Source: Hericium rajendrae
Lineage: Eukaryota > Basidiomycota > Agaricomycetes > Russulales > Hericiaceae
Assembly: GCA_033439255.1 (NCBI GenBank)
Contig: CM065888.1
Span: 1,302,001-1,366,000 of the forward strand
Length of the DNA: 64,000 nt
Direction: 5' to 3'
Shown here: positions 1-11,300 of the stretch, piece by piece
Numbering within the stretch: position 1 is the first letter of the stretch
Layout of the letters: each line of letters starts with the position of its first letter
Made by a program: the position numbers and the translations under genes
Notes under the pieces: model-generated
Told to the model about the DNA's origin: nothing
Databases searched by the model: none
Seen by the model: the letters and a program-made list of their open reading frames with translations, nothing else

Positions 1-648
1 AATACGACATCGATATCGCTACCAGCCACGCTGAGAAGGCTCTTTGCGAATTCCTTGAGGATAATCGGGACCTGCTTGGAATTTTCTGCGTCGCAATCCA
101 GTTCGGGTTATATGACATATGTGTCAAGGCGGCAAAGCTGTCCATAAAGGATGCCCAGCTATCTCTTGATTCAACAGAACTGGATCACGTTCCAGCGCAC
201 CAGTACCACCACCTCGCACTATATCATCACCGCTGTTGCAAAGCAGCGTCTTCCGTCGCTTTCTCCAGGGACTGGTTCTTCAAGGGTATCAGTGTCATCA
301 TCTCGAAGAAACAGCACTGCTCGAGATGTCAAAGGATAGACCCAGATGGCGGCTCAAAGTGGTATGCTCCCATGGAACTGTGGCAGTATTTGCAGCGTGC
401 GGGTCAGGCTCTTCGCCTGCGACCTCATTATTCAACAGTCTTATCGGAAGATACTCGGGGACAATGGCAGTATACGATCGTCGAATGCGATTACTGTGAG
501 AATACACTCGCAAGAGAATTCTTTAGCCAGGTCTTTGCGAAAGAAGTCGAACGGGTTGTGAACGCAGTAAGTATACTTGAATGTAGCAATTTTACGAAGC
601 TTACGCATCTCTCGACAGATCGAGGTACCAAAATTCTCTCAAGAATAG
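1..648 (+). CDS. BTB/POZ family protein, 3' part (5' end outside window)
   Basis: The reading frame is open from base 3. It gives the end of a BTB core (KYDI-type segment YDIDIATSHAEKALCEF, then GIFCVAIQFGLYDIC) and the family's shared C-terminal half: LDSTELDHVPAHQYHHLALYHH, a CSRC pair, an ELWQYLQRAG helix, RPHYSTVLSE, a CDYC pair and FAKEVERVV. Exon 1 ends at 567 (GTAAGT donor) and a 30-nt last exon (619-648) encodes IEVPKFSQE-stop. A tiny last exon ending in a V/I-x-V-P-x-F motif is shared by all family members in this window. BTB domains usually recruit CUL3 ubiquitin ligases or self-associate; the substrate is unknown. The two CxxC pairs flanking the helical segment could bind zinc (inference). 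Whether a second BTB domain lay upstream, as in the next two genes, cannot be seen. Confidence 0.85.
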
Positions 649-910
649 ATGTTTCGACCGTCGTATGCTTTACTTGTTTTAGTGTCAAATTTGATCATAC
701 CTCTGTTTTTGCGAGTGAAATGCGAGCGTCTCAGCGGGTCTTCTGGGACCACCACTGTTTTCAAATTCGGGCCATGATGCTATGCCTCGTTGTCGTTTGC
801 CTCATGGACTCCTCGACGCTGCCTGCCCGGCTGTATTTGGCGCTATTTGGAGATTCTGCGACACGCTGCATCGATGAGTTCCGCTCCTTCCTTCAGTTCA
901 CCACGACAAG

Positions 911-2659
911 ATGACCCCAGCACCAGACGATACCAAAAACTCTCTAGCACAGTCTCAAGAACATCGCGAGGCCTGTGAGCCCTTCAACGATCCAGACGCG
1001 GATACCATCCTGCGAACCTCGGACCTGGTCGACTTCCGGATCTACAAAATCATCCTTTTGCTTGCATCTCCTGTTTTCAGAGCGATGTTCAAAGCGCGTC
1101 AGTCTGATCCCACAGGCACTGACACACCACCAGTCTTCGATGTTCCGGAAAATGCGCGTACTATTGAGTACATCCTTCGTTGTTGCTATCCCCTACCCTC
1201 ACCCAGCATGACCGCGCTACAGGACCTTCGACTCGTCCTGTACGCTGCCAAAAAATACGATATCATGGCTGTCACAAGCCTTGCGAAAATCTCTCTTGGT
1301 TTCTGTGTTTTCCAGGATGTCCTCGGTGTTTTTTCCATAGCAAGTCGATGTGGACTCGAAGATGTCTGTGTCAACGCGGCGACGCAATCTTTGCGGCACA
1401 AGTTGACGTCGCTCGACTCAGTCCATCTTGATCAAATTTCTGCGCGACAGCTCCATAAGCTCCTACAATATCATCGACAGCATCCCGGCTCTGCACTCGT
1501 TTCTGCATCTTCCATTGTATGGTGTTGTAAGGACAGGTGAGACATCACATAATATTTGAGCATATGGATTATTCGGACTCAATCTTCGGTCTATCGCAGC
1601 TGCGTCTCTACTCCGTATCGGACACCACCTCCTCCACGCCTTTTGAAACCTAATCGCCTTGCCTCCCGTGCCTCCCGACGCTTTTTCGAAGCGAATGCAG
1701 ACGTCATCTTGCGCTCGTCGGATGCGCCGACAGACTTCCGAGTCCACAAATTGATGTTGTCGCTTGCATCTCCCATTTTTCGGGATATGTTTGAGCTTGG
1801 GCAGGCTGACCCTGGCACCCTCACGTCGCCCGTTAGCAATGACGCCCTTTCTATCATCGATGTCACCGAGGATTCCTGCACACTTGAATTAGTCCTACGC
1901 TGCATCTATCCTGTCCAATCCCCTACTGTTGAGGGATTGCACCGCGTCCGGCTATTTCTTGAAGCAGGGCGAAAGTACGACATCGTGGCGGTGAATGTTC
2001 TCGCGAAGGCCGCCCTCGTGAAATGCATAGATGAAGACATACTTGGCACATTCGCCATCGCCCTTCGCTACAATCTGCTCGATATCTGCACGATGGCAGC
2101 AGAAGCCTCATTGAAGACCCCATTGATGTCGCTTGATTCCACCGAGCTCGATCACATCCCGGCAAACATGTATCACAGGCTCCTACAATATCACGAGCGC
2201 TCTCGTGCGGCAGCTTCGCAAGTCATATCATCAAGGACCTGGTTCACCGAAGACATACTGGATATCACGCAGAAACCCAACTCATCGTCAAATAGTTTTA
2301 GGAAACACTGTTCGGATTGCCAATTTGTAGATCTGCCCTCGAAGGATCCAAAGTGGCTAGCACCTCGACAGCTATGGGATTATTTGAAGCACGCAGGGCA
2401 AATTCTAGAGGAGCGTCCGCACCACTCCACGGTTTTGTCAGAGGAAGTTCTCTCCAAATGGGAATCACCAGAAATAGTCATCTGCCAACGATCAGATTGT
2501 CGACGAATATACATACGGGATATCTTCAGTCGGGCTCTTGCAAGAGAGGTCGAGAAGGCCGTGGCAGAGGTAAGGTTCTTATTTTCGAGCTGTTCGGTAC
2601 ATAAGATGCGATGAGGTCTCCGTCTCTCCCTGCAGGTTGATATTCCGAGTTTTGCATAA
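911..2659 (+). CDS. Tandem double-BTB/POZ protein (539 aa predicted by splicing)
   Basis: Predicted exons are 911-1536, 1600-2569 and 2636-2659. The first half (from ATG 911) is a BTB domain: DADTILRTSDLVDFRIYKIILLLASPVF, written in part as TILRTSDLVDFRIYK, then LRCCYP and KKYDIMAV. It stops after LQYHRQHPG without the family C-terminal half. The second half is a complete unit: a BTB domain (DVILRSSD, FRVHKLMLSLASPIF) plus the C-terminal region (CSDC, QLWDYLKHAGQ, RPHHSTVLSE, ALAREVEKAV) and the end VDIPSFA-stop. The second BTB frame has no in-frame ATG before its domain. A donor GTGAGA at 1537 and an acceptor ending TATCGCAG at 1599 join the halves in frame (phase 2). The join gives 539 codons, the same as the next gene. 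The alternative is two separate genes, the second lacking a start. Likely role: CUL3-type adaptor or scaffold (family knowledge); substrate unknown. Confidence 0.72.
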
Positions 2660-3413
2660 AGGCTGGTCGCCATTGTTTCCAGTCGGCGGCTGGCAGTTGG
2701 ATATGGGGAGAACCCCCACAAATGAAGCACTACCGCCTCGTTTCTCGACCTGCAAGATAGTCGCATAGTAGCGACAGACGTCCCACCATATTACCTAGAG
2801 CAGTTCAACCACATGCACTTATTCTTCCCCTTGAATTAGGTTTCTTGGGCGGATTTCGAGTGATGCTTCCACATCGCTGAGCCGGGCTTCTCGGAGACCT
2901 TGTTTGGCCCCGTTTGACCGCAAATTAATGTTTCTTCCGAGTCGTCGTGTTTCAATTTGAATTTGTCGAATACGAACACGTCCTCCATAAACACTGACGA
3001 CGACTTCAATATTGCTTCCTACATCTCCAGAACCCAGCGTAATTTCGAGCATTCTACTGCATGTTGGGAAGATCATTCGACGATGCCGTTCATAAGACAG
3101 TTGTCGCGATCGCGACTGAGGCCTTCAGCAATCCTTAGATACACAAGTTCGAAATGACCTTCGTCTTCTTTTTCCAGATATCTTGACTTTTTTGTCTGCG
3201 AATTCACATCAAGGCTATGCTCGGATGGGTTCAGGTGAGTTCTTCTACTGTATCACCTGCCTGTTCAAGGCGATCTACTGTCAGGAATGGGCGTCTCATG
3301 TCGGCCTCGACGGCGCAATCCACGACAAGCGCGCACTCTTATCTCCCACCCACTATTGTTAGAGGGCTCCTTGTTGCCTTGACCTCTACCTGCTTCATCC
3401 AACTTCGCCCGGC
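2660..3413. other. Intergenic region between BTB genes
   Basis: About 750 bp between the stop of the first double-BTB gene and the ATG of the next. The short frames here carry no recognisable domain and I see no repeat. It presumably holds the terminator of one gene and the promoter of the next. Confidence 0.6.
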
Positions 3414-5191
3414 ATGCTAGCACTATCCACCATCCCCTTTTTCAACTCCAGTTCGACACGAATATCGCGTCAAGTTGCCGCAGAGCCGTTCGACGACAAC
3501 GACACGTCAGCCGATGTCATCCTACGAACATCTGATCAGGTCGATTTCTTTGTTCACAGGGTCATCCTATCCATCGCTTCACCCGTCTTCAAGGACATGG
3601 TTGTCCTCCCCCAATCATCCGAACCCATGACCGAGAAGCGGACTTCGCGTGCAGGAGGAACTCCGCCGATTTTTGAGGTGGCAGAGGATTCACGTACGAT
3701 GGACTACGTCCTTCGTTGCTCCTATCCTGTCTGCACGCCGCCTTTAGCAGGCTTGAACAACATCCGGCCTATCTTGTATGCTGCGTACAAATTTCGCATG
3801 AAAGCGGTCCTCGGCGTTGTGAACACTGCTCTTCAGCAATGTCTCGACGAGGATGTCCTAGGCGTGTTCGCTCTGGCAAGACGCTGCGAATTAAATGACA
3901 CCTGTCTCATGGCAGCCGAGGAAACCCTGAAGTATTCCTTGACAACGCTGGATTCGGCACAATTGGATCAGATTTCGGCGCAGCAGTACCGGAAGCTTGT
4001 CGAATATCACCAGCAGTACTCCACTACGCTCGCCGCTGCGGCCGAATTTGATGAGTCGTACTTCCGGGATACGTACGTGGCATCGTCATTTTCTGTTTTG
4101 ACGAGCACTGATGTCGATGCTACATCGGGTTCCCATTTACCATTCGTTCCTCCGTGCATTGGTTCGGTATAGTACATTCAACTCCGACCCCGAGAATACT
4201 TCGGACTCTCAGAAACGCGTCAAACCACCGACCAAGATACAGCCACGCGATGCTTACCCGCCATTCAGAAACGCAGACGCAGACATTATCCTCCGTTCGT
4301 CAGACATGGTCGATTTCCGAGTTCACAAGGCCATACTATCAATTGCCTCTCCCACCTTCGAAACCAAGTTCAATCTTCCTCGGCCTACCTCTACCCCAAG
4401 TACACCAGCCGGGAAGGTCGTGAACAAATCCTTGCCGGTCGTGCCGGTCAGCGAGGACGCACGCACCCTCGAATTCATGCTGCGGTGCTGTTATCCGCTC
4501 CGTTTGATAAAGATGGAGCAGCTGAGCGACGTGCAGCTTGTTCTTGCGGCGGGGCGGAAGTACGACATTGATGTCATGATGGAAGTCGGCGAAGCTGCTC
4601 TCCTCGAGTGCATGGATCAAGATGTCCTCACGACCTTCGCTAGCGCTTGTCGCTATAACTTCCCCGCTGTCTGCAACGCGGCGGCGAAGCGATCTCTACA
4701 ACACCCGTTGCCGTCACTCACTTCCACGGGATTAGCCCACATCCCGGCCCTGCAATACCATAAACTTCTACAATACCACCAACGGTGCATTTCGGCTGCC
4801 TCCACCATCTCACACACAGCCTCGCTGTTCTCCAGGGCCCTGGTACTCCCGGCCAACACCCGGTGTTGCACAAGCTGGCTGCAGTTACATCGATCAAAGG
4901 CATGGTATGCACCGAGTCAATTGTGGCAGTATTTACGAGACGCAGAAGAAGCCGTCAAATTGTGTCCTCATCGCTCAGCAGTCTTATCGAAGCGACTTCT
5001 GGAAGCATGGCCAGACCGGATGTTCGTCTGTCCATCGTGTGGACGGGGGATTTCGGGGGATAATTTTATCCAAGCTCTGGCAAACGAGGTTGACAGCGTT
5101 GTGGACAAGGTGAGATTCTCAGCTTTCCTTCGCCATCTACCTAATCCGAATTGACTGCTGTCCCTAGGTCGCAGTTCCGTCTTTCTTTTGA
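3414..5191 (+). CDS. Tandem double-BTB/POZ protein (539 aa predicted by splicing)
   Basis: Predicted exons are 3414-4072, 4173-5109 and 5168-5191. The first BTB domain (ADVILRTSDQVDFFVHRVIL, LRCSYPV, YAAYKFRMKAV) lacks the C-terminal half and runs to DESYFRD. The second unit (ADIILRSSDMVDFRVHKAIL, LRCCYPL, GRKYDIDVM) has the full C-terminal region: QLWQYLRDAEE, PHRSAVLSK, a CPSC pair and QALANEVDSVV, ending VAVPSFF-stop in a 24-nt last exon. A strong donor, GTACGT at 4073, and the acceptor GTATAG at 4172 fuse the halves in frame. Exons 1 and 2 total 1,596 nt, exactly as in the upstream gene, which supports the joined model. An ATG at 4111 lies inside this intron in the second unit's frame, so a separate second gene is still possible. 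Predicted function: ubiquitin-ligase adaptor or scaffold. Confidence 0.72.
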
Positions 5192-6020
5192 CCTACACGT
5201 TGTCATTACGAGCACAGATGCGTTTGCGACATCTTGTTTAGTTGCCGAGCTAGCATCATACGCTCGCGTTTCGGTTCGTTGGCTTCCTGGCACGCTCCCC
5301 TCGACGGGATCCATATCCTCATACTGCTATTTCTATTCCTTTCAACGCTATGTCGCATCGTGCTTCTCTTCTGATGAATGATACTCAATATCTTGACCAA
5401 ATCCATGCTATTTCCTCGCATTCCGGGCACATCTTGATCTGCCTTGGTCGGTTTTGATGGCGATATATGTACTACGCATAAGTACGACTATGGGAGGTAG
5501 TGTAGAGCCGTGCGATACCATTCTATCGCCGCCGTTACAGTATGGTACGCCGTAATCGGGACCCTGCGACTCAGCCGGTGAGCACTCGGGTCAAATGCTA
5601 CGAAAATACAAGACTCACACGAAAGATGTACTGAAGGACTTGACATAGAGTGCCATGCGTTGGCCTCCTTCCCCTCTTGCTACGACACTTTTTGTCGTAT
5701 CTAGACTCCCCTTAACCGAAGGTGCGCTTAACAGCACGTATATACTGTCTCTAACTTCCTACCTCATATAGTGCCTGCCTGGACCACTTTACGGACCCCT
5801 CTTCTCGTTCACATCGTGCTCCTTGTGTGATATCCCTACATGCTTCCCTTCTATCTGAGTTTCCGGCCTCGAGGCATCCAAGGATAAGCGCTTGCGATTG
5901 AACGCCTTATATCCTCAGGATTACCTTGGCTTTCTCGCCGCTACCCAATCTGCTTCCCCTTTACAGCTCTCTTCATCCTCACCATCTCTACACTCCGTCT
6001 TCGCCACCCGGCCTTTCTCC
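5192..6020 (+). promoter_or_regulatory. Intergenic/promoter region of the single-BTB gene
   Basis: About 830 bp without a supportable gene. A TATATA box-like motif lies at 5739-5744 and a pyrimidine-rich stretch follows. The first in-frame ATG is at 6021, so the upstream open frame from about 5892 is more likely 5' UTR. The promoter assignment is inference from position and motif only. Confidence 0.4.
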
Positions 6021-7092
6021 ATGACCTCGAACATGTCCAACTCGACCAAACATCCTGACCCTATCCCATCCACGCCTCGAGATGCAGGTGCTCCCTTCAA
6101 CGACAGCACAGCGGACGTCATCCTGCGCTCGTCGGACAACGTCAGTTTCCACGTCCACAAGGTCATTCTATCACTCGCATCGCCATTCTTCCGCGACATG
6201 TTCAGCACCCCCCAGTCCACGTCGGGGTCCGAATTCTCCATGGTCAGCCAGGAGGCCGAACGCCTCCCAGTCGTCGACGTCACAGAGGATGCGCGCACCC
6301 TCGAGACCATCCTGCGCTGCTGCTATCCCGTCGAGTGGCCGACCGTCAATAAGCTGAGCGACGTGCGGCTCGTTCTCGAGGCGGCGCAGAAGTACGACCT
6401 CGATGCTGCGTATAAGCTCGCCGTGACATCTCTCAAAGCCTGTATTAACCAGGACGTGCTCGGCGTCTTCGCTATCGCCTGCCGATGCAAGCTCAGCGAC
6501 GTCTGCGTCGCTGCCGCAAGGCAGTTTCTGCAGCACAAATTGATCACGCTCGACTCGGAGGAGCTAGACCACATTCCGGCGCGCCAGTACCACAAGCTGT
6601 TGCAGTATCACCAGCGCTGTGCTGCAGCTGCCTCTGCCGTTGTCAAGTCGCGGACATGGCTTGTCGATGTAGATGCGGAATCCATCTTCGATCGAGATCG
6701 ACGTTATGCGTGTTCATCTTGCAGTGTTCAAGACACTATCATCCCAGGTTCAACCTGGATTGCGCATCATGAGGTATGGAAATACCTCCAGCGCGCTGAA
6801 GGAGCATTGCGCGATCGCCCGCACCCTTCAGTACCTTTGTTGGAAGAGGTCCTCGAGCCGTGGCCTCTTCAGTTCTGTCAGGATTCCCATTACTCTCTTT
6901 CCTCGAGAGACTGGACCACAAACAAGAGCTGCGGATGCGCAACGAAAGACAAGATCACCAAAGCGCTAGTTAAGGAGGTTGACAGAGTCCTGCATGAGGT
7001 GCGTTTTCCTCCGACATCTCTATGATGTCGAGGGCTTGTGAACTGACATATACTGTATGTCTGTGAAGGTCGAGGTCCCAAAGTTTTGTTGA
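6021..7092 (+). CDS. Single-BTB/POZ domain protein (333 aa)
   Basis: Exons are 6021-6998 and 7069-7092. The start at ATG 6021 (MTSNMSNSTK) lies about 30 residues before the BTB core (ADVILRSSDNVSFHVHKVIL, SLASPFFRDMF, ILRCCYPVEW, AQKYDLDAAY). The C-terminal half carries LDSEELDHIPARQYHKLLQY, CSSC, EVWKYLQRAEGAL, RPHPSVPLLEEV, CGC and KALVKEVDRVL, with the family end VEVPKFC-stop on a 24-nt exon. It is the best-preserved single-domain member and has noticeably GC-richer codons than the others. Unlike its two upstream neighbours it has no extra N-terminal BTB; none is visible back to 5192. BTB folds dimerise and bind cullin-3. The C-terminal half with its paired cysteines is unassigned. Confidence 0.88.
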
Positions 7093-7968
7093 GGCGTGCA
7101 ATCTCAAAAAAAGTCGACTCGGACTTCTTACCGTGCCTCGTCTGCCCGCGATTCTCCATCTGAGTCTTACGTCCAGATCGTGTCCGTTTGATTGAGGCGT
7201 GTACCTATCCCCGAGATCTCGGCCCACATACTTACCACAAATGTTTTTGCGGTTCAGCTTGGTAAAATAGCTTTCCTGTCCCTTGTCCGATCCCTGAGCG
7301 TCTCTTCCAGGTTGTAATTTGCTGTATATTAGTACACCAATCGCGTTTCAGCCTCGAACTATTGATACGTATGAATTTGCTTACCATCCTTTCTTGCCTC
7401 CCTGGAAAATGACTTGTTACACGTCTGTCTCGACAGAACCTCGCGATGCCAATGCGCTCTTCGATCACAAGAACACAAACATCGACCTATACGCATCAAG
7501 TACTGTCAGCATCCAAGAACATTGCTGTCGCTTGCCTCGTCCGTCATCCAGGTGATACACGATGCCGGGCCTGTACCAGTGTTCTTTGCAGGTGAAGGCG
7601 CCGGGTCCTTGTGGAGAATCTGCGGGTGCGCCAGCACGATGTCTCATTTCCTGTGCATGGAAGTCTTCTGTGAAAGACTGTTCATAAGATTCCCATTCAC
7701 GTCCGAATAGACATACTCAGCCATATATAACAAGGAACGACCATCTCCTATATCGCATCTGCATAGGCTGTTCACCTCGACTGTTCTCTGCGGACTGCAA
7801 CACGGTCGATCTCAAACCCAATACTTGAGCATCACAAATATTTCGTGTTGATCATGCATTCACAGCGCCCAACGACCTATAAGCCGAACATGGAACGTAT
7901 TTAGATCTAGGATAAGTAAATTTAAGCGGGTATCGTAGCGGTCATATATAGCCCCTCAAACAACCGGC
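7093..7968. other. Intergenic region with BTB debris
   Basis: About 880 bp between the last BTB gene and the convergent methyltransferase gene. Apart from the short BTB-like relic listed separately I see no gene. The multiple stops and lack of conserved frames suggest decayed sequence. Confidence 0.55.
7409..7555 (+). pseudogene. Relic of a BTB gene N-terminus
   Basis: An open frame from ATG 7409 reads MTCYTSVSTEPRDANALFDH and then IDLYASSTVS. This lines up with the start of the neighbouring single-BTB gene (TPRDAGAPFNDS, VILRSSDNVS). The DNA just after it, CTGTCGCTTGCCTCGTCC, resembles the conserved core (SLASP) of the intact genes, but in a shifted frame that soon stops. I read it as a truncated, frame-broken duplicate. 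The match is short, so chance similarity is not fully excluded. Confidence 0.5.
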
Positions 7969-9804
7969 CTAGACACCAACAGCAGTTAGCGCATGCGCAC
8001 ACAACAGCGAACAGAAGACCCACTCAAGAACGCGGTCCTGCGCAATGTGAATGGACGCGTGGTTCGGCACGCCAAGGATGCGCGGGTACGCATTCAGGTT
8101 CTTATGCAGCGTGAACTGGAACACGCTCGAGCCGCCGTGGCGCGCAATGATGACGCTCCACGCGAGGAAGAACGCCCAGATGCGGAACCACCGCTCGCCG
8201 TACTTCGCGACGACCTTCTCGCGGTTCGCCAGCCAGTTGTTGTACCAGTGCCAGATCGTCGCGGAGTAGTGCACGCCGAGCACGTCCACGTTCTTCACTT
8301 CGAAGCCGGCGGCCTCGAGGTGGTTGACGACCCAGCCGAGCGAGGCGGACGCGTCCGCGCCGGGGAAGACGTATTTGTTCATGAAGAGGCCCCAGACGAG
8401 GTCTTCGTATTGCCAGCAGGGACGCAGACCGGCGACCTGGAAGACGAAGACACCGTCGTCGTCGAGGAGGTCGTACACCTGGCGCAGGAACGCGTCGTAC
8501 CGGCGCACACCGACGTGCTGCGTGAACCGTCAGAGTCGTGATTTGCTAAAAGCGTTGAGGAAACGCGTACCTCTGCCATCTCGAGGCTGACAATCTTGTT
8601 GTACGTGCCCTTTCCACCAGGAATGTCGCGGTAGTCGCAGCAAAGGATGCGCGCGCGCGAGGGATCGCCGCCGTTGTCCTTGATACGCTGGTTACCGAAC
8701 TTAGTCTGGTTCTTGCCGAGGGTGATGCCGGTGACTTCGCAGCCGAAGTTCTTGTGCGCGAACGCAGCGAGGGTGCCCCAGCCGCAGCCAATATCGAGAA
8801 GGTTATCCGTGGGCTGCAGATCGAGCTTGGAGCAAACGATAGCGAGCTTGTTATCCTGGAGCTGCTCGAGGGTTTGCGGCTCGGTGAGGGAAGTGACAAC
8901 GCCTGAGGTGTAGACCATGCGGGGACCAAGGAACCTTTAGTGACGTGTAAGCAATGTGTCGGGAAGGACAGAAAAGGATATCCGGAAGGATGGAGAGAAG
9001 ACACATCGCGAAGAATAGGAAAGCGCATCACGAATGATAGCAAAGTGGGTCGCGAAGGGCGAGAATAGGGTATAGGAAGGCGCGGCGCGAGAAGTATAGG
9101 AAAGCGCGTACCATTCATAGAAATCATCACCTCCTGTTGAGGTATGAGAACAGTATCACAGGTAGCGATAGTGGACACGTACGGTCATAGTGGTCGCGGA
9201 CCTGCTCCTCGTCCTGGCTCTGCGAGTGGACGATGACCTCGGGAATAAAGTTCATAAACACGTATTTGAAGAGTTCCGGAGTGAACGTGAACTTGGCCCA
9301 GTCATGGCGAGCCTCGAGGATCTCCAGGACATCACCTGTCGCGTCGCGACGCGTGACGTGTCAGTCGACGACGACAATGAAAGGACGTGACGACGTACCG
9401 TTGAAGTCAATCTTGCTCTCGAAATACGCGTCGTGGAAGACCTGCATGGGAATTTTCTCCTTTCCGCTGTACTGCGCCTTGAGTTCGGGGTCGCGGATGG
9501 TGATGTACTCCTCGATGTTCTTGCCAGGAAGGATGACCTTTTCGTTCTTGCGGCGGCCGTACATGCTCATGAGCGTCCAGTACGCGATGGTGACTGGCAC
9601 ACCGAGCACGACGACGAAGAAGACATAGGTCTTGAAGCCGCCGCGGTTGACAATGGGCAGGAGGCGCTTGACGAGCCACGGCACGCCGAGGACGAGGGCA
9701 GCGAGGTGGTAGTTGGAGAAAGAGCCGTTGCCCTCAGCGAGGCCGATGAGGGGCGCATTCTTAATGGCGGGGACGTTGGTGATTTTGGGGGACGAGGACG
9801 CCAT
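7969..9804 (-). CDS. Sphingolipid C9-methyltransferase (cyclopropane-fatty-acid-synthase family)
   Basis: S-adenosylmethionine-dependent enzyme that adds the C9 methyl branch to the sphingoid base of fungal glucosylceramides, at the ER/membrane. The ATG at 9804 gives MASSSPKITNV. Two hydrophobic segments follow (around LAALVLGVPWLVKRLLP and YVFFVVVLGVPVTIAYW). The catalytic part has YEWFLGPRMVYTSG, the SAM motif LLDIGCGWGTLAAFA, an ARILCCDYRDIPG segment and IVSLEMAE. It ends at the stop 7969-7971 after ALTAVGV. At least four introns are visible. The short exon encoding GDDFYEW lies between 9,180 and 8,930, bounded by an acceptor after CTCAACAG and a GTACGC donor. Length, two N-terminal membrane segments and motif order fit the family. 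The gene is divergent from the YIF1 gene with 202 bp between the start codons. Confidence 0.9.
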
Positions 9805-10006
9805 GGTCGACGACGGCGAGGACGGTGGGGGACGTGTCACTGGCCGGTGTAGAGTTGCAAATTACTTCCCGGGTTTATATGGATTTTCGCGTATTTAGGC
9901 GTTTAGGGTTAGGGCTAACACAGGACACGTCGAGCATTCCACCTTCAGCGCTGTCCACAACGACGACGACGCCCGACACCCGACATTGCGGCCCTACGAC
10001 CATACT
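9805..10006. promoter_or_regulatory. Short bidirectional promoter region
   Basis: Only 202 bp separate the start codons of the methyltransferase (-) and the YIF1-like gene (+), so both promoters must share or overlap this segment. No clear TATA box was seen. Bidirectionality is inferred from geometry. Confidence 0.5.
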
Positions 10007-11300
10007 ATGGCTAACTACTACTCACGCTCGCCTCCACCGCTCCAGCACCCCGTCCCGACGCACCCTGCCTTCATCCCAGAACCGCCGTCCACGCCCTCTT
10101 CACCACAAGGCTACCAGCGCTACACCTCCTCCCCACCCGGCCCCCACCAGCAGCAGCAGTTCACCCAAACCGCATATGCACAGTTCCAGCAGCCCCCAGC
10201 ATACCTCGGGCAGCCGCATCCGCAGCAGCCGCCATTAGCACCACACGAGCAGCAATACGGCGTGCCCGACTTCTCCGCGTGGGGCCTTGACGGCGCGACC
10301 GCGCAGATCGGCATGCAGCTCGGACAGAACGCGGTGCACGCAGGCCAGGAGTATGTCCAGAAAAACGTGCGTCTTTTCAGTCATATGCGCACATATACGC
10401 TGCTGAATACCGTCTCGCATCTAGCTTGGCGGGCTCGCGTCCGTCTCCGCGCTGAAGCACCATTTCAACGTCTCAAACTCGTATGTTATCCGCAAGCTCC
10501 AGCTGCTTCTCTTCCCGTGGCGGCATCGGCCTTGGACGCGCAAGATGCGCCGCTCGGAGCAGGGCCAAGGCGAGTTCCAGCCGCCGCGCGAGGACATCAA
10601 CGCGCCCGACCTCTACATACCCAGTGCGTGCTCAGTCTGTTTCTTCCGTCTCACAGCGCTGACTTGGGTACCACTGGCGCGTAGCTATGGCCTTTGTGAC
10701 CTATATCCTCACCGCGACGCTACAGTCTGGGCTGCAGGCGCGCTTCAACCCAGACATCTTCGGCCTCAGCGCGACCAAGGCGCTCGTCGTCGTCCTCTTC
10801 GACTTCCTCTTCCTCAAAGGCGGCTGCTACGTACTCGGCATCCAGACCGCGTCATCCGTGTTTGATCTCGTCGCCTACGGCGGGTACAAGTTCGTTGGGT
10901 ACGTGTTACCATTTGACTGGCTATATGCGCGCCCGCTCGGATGTCCCGACGACCGAGACTGACTGTCCGTGCAGAGTAATCACGGCCCTCCTCGCCGGCC
11001 TGCTCAACCCCGGCCGCACAATATGGACCCTCATCTTCCTCTACGCCTTCCTCGCAAACGCATTCTTCCTCGTACGTCCGCCCCCTCCCTTCTGACGCCC
11101 GCTGCTTCTCCCTTCCGGCACTCACGGCCGTTCCGCCCTGGCAGCTCCGCTCGCTGCGTTTCGTCGTGCTCCCCGACGCGGCAGCGGCGCCCGCGGCGGT
11201 CGGCACCGTCTCGCACGCGCAGCGCAAGCGCCGCACGACGTTCCTGCTGCTCGTCGCCGTCTCGCAGGTCGTGTACATGGGCTGGCTCGTGCGCGTCTGA
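10007..11300 (+). CDS. YIF1: YIF1-family Golgi/ER transport membrane protein
   Basis: YIF1 proteins sit in Golgi and COPII membranes, partner YIP1, and help vesicle fusion and ER-Golgi trafficking. The ATG at 10007 opens a proline/glutamine-rich cytosolic N-terminus (MANYYSRSPPPLQHP). The conserved core follows: YVQKN, LKHHFNVSNSYVIRKLQLLL, FPWRHRPWTRK and DLYIPTMAFVTYILTATLQ. Several membrane helices come next (SATKALVVVLFDFLFLKGG, YGGYKFVGVITALLAGLL, IWTLIFLYAFLANAFFLLRS). The last helix, LLLVAVSQVVYMGWLV, is just before the stop at 11298-11300. There are about four short introns. Motif order and the terminal helix match the family. Strongly GC-biased codon use fits a constitutively expressed gene. 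Confidence 0.9.

Noticed and set aside
7993-8541. 182-codon plus-strand frame opposite the methyltransferase
   Set aside because: It is a shadow of the well-supported methyltransferase gene.
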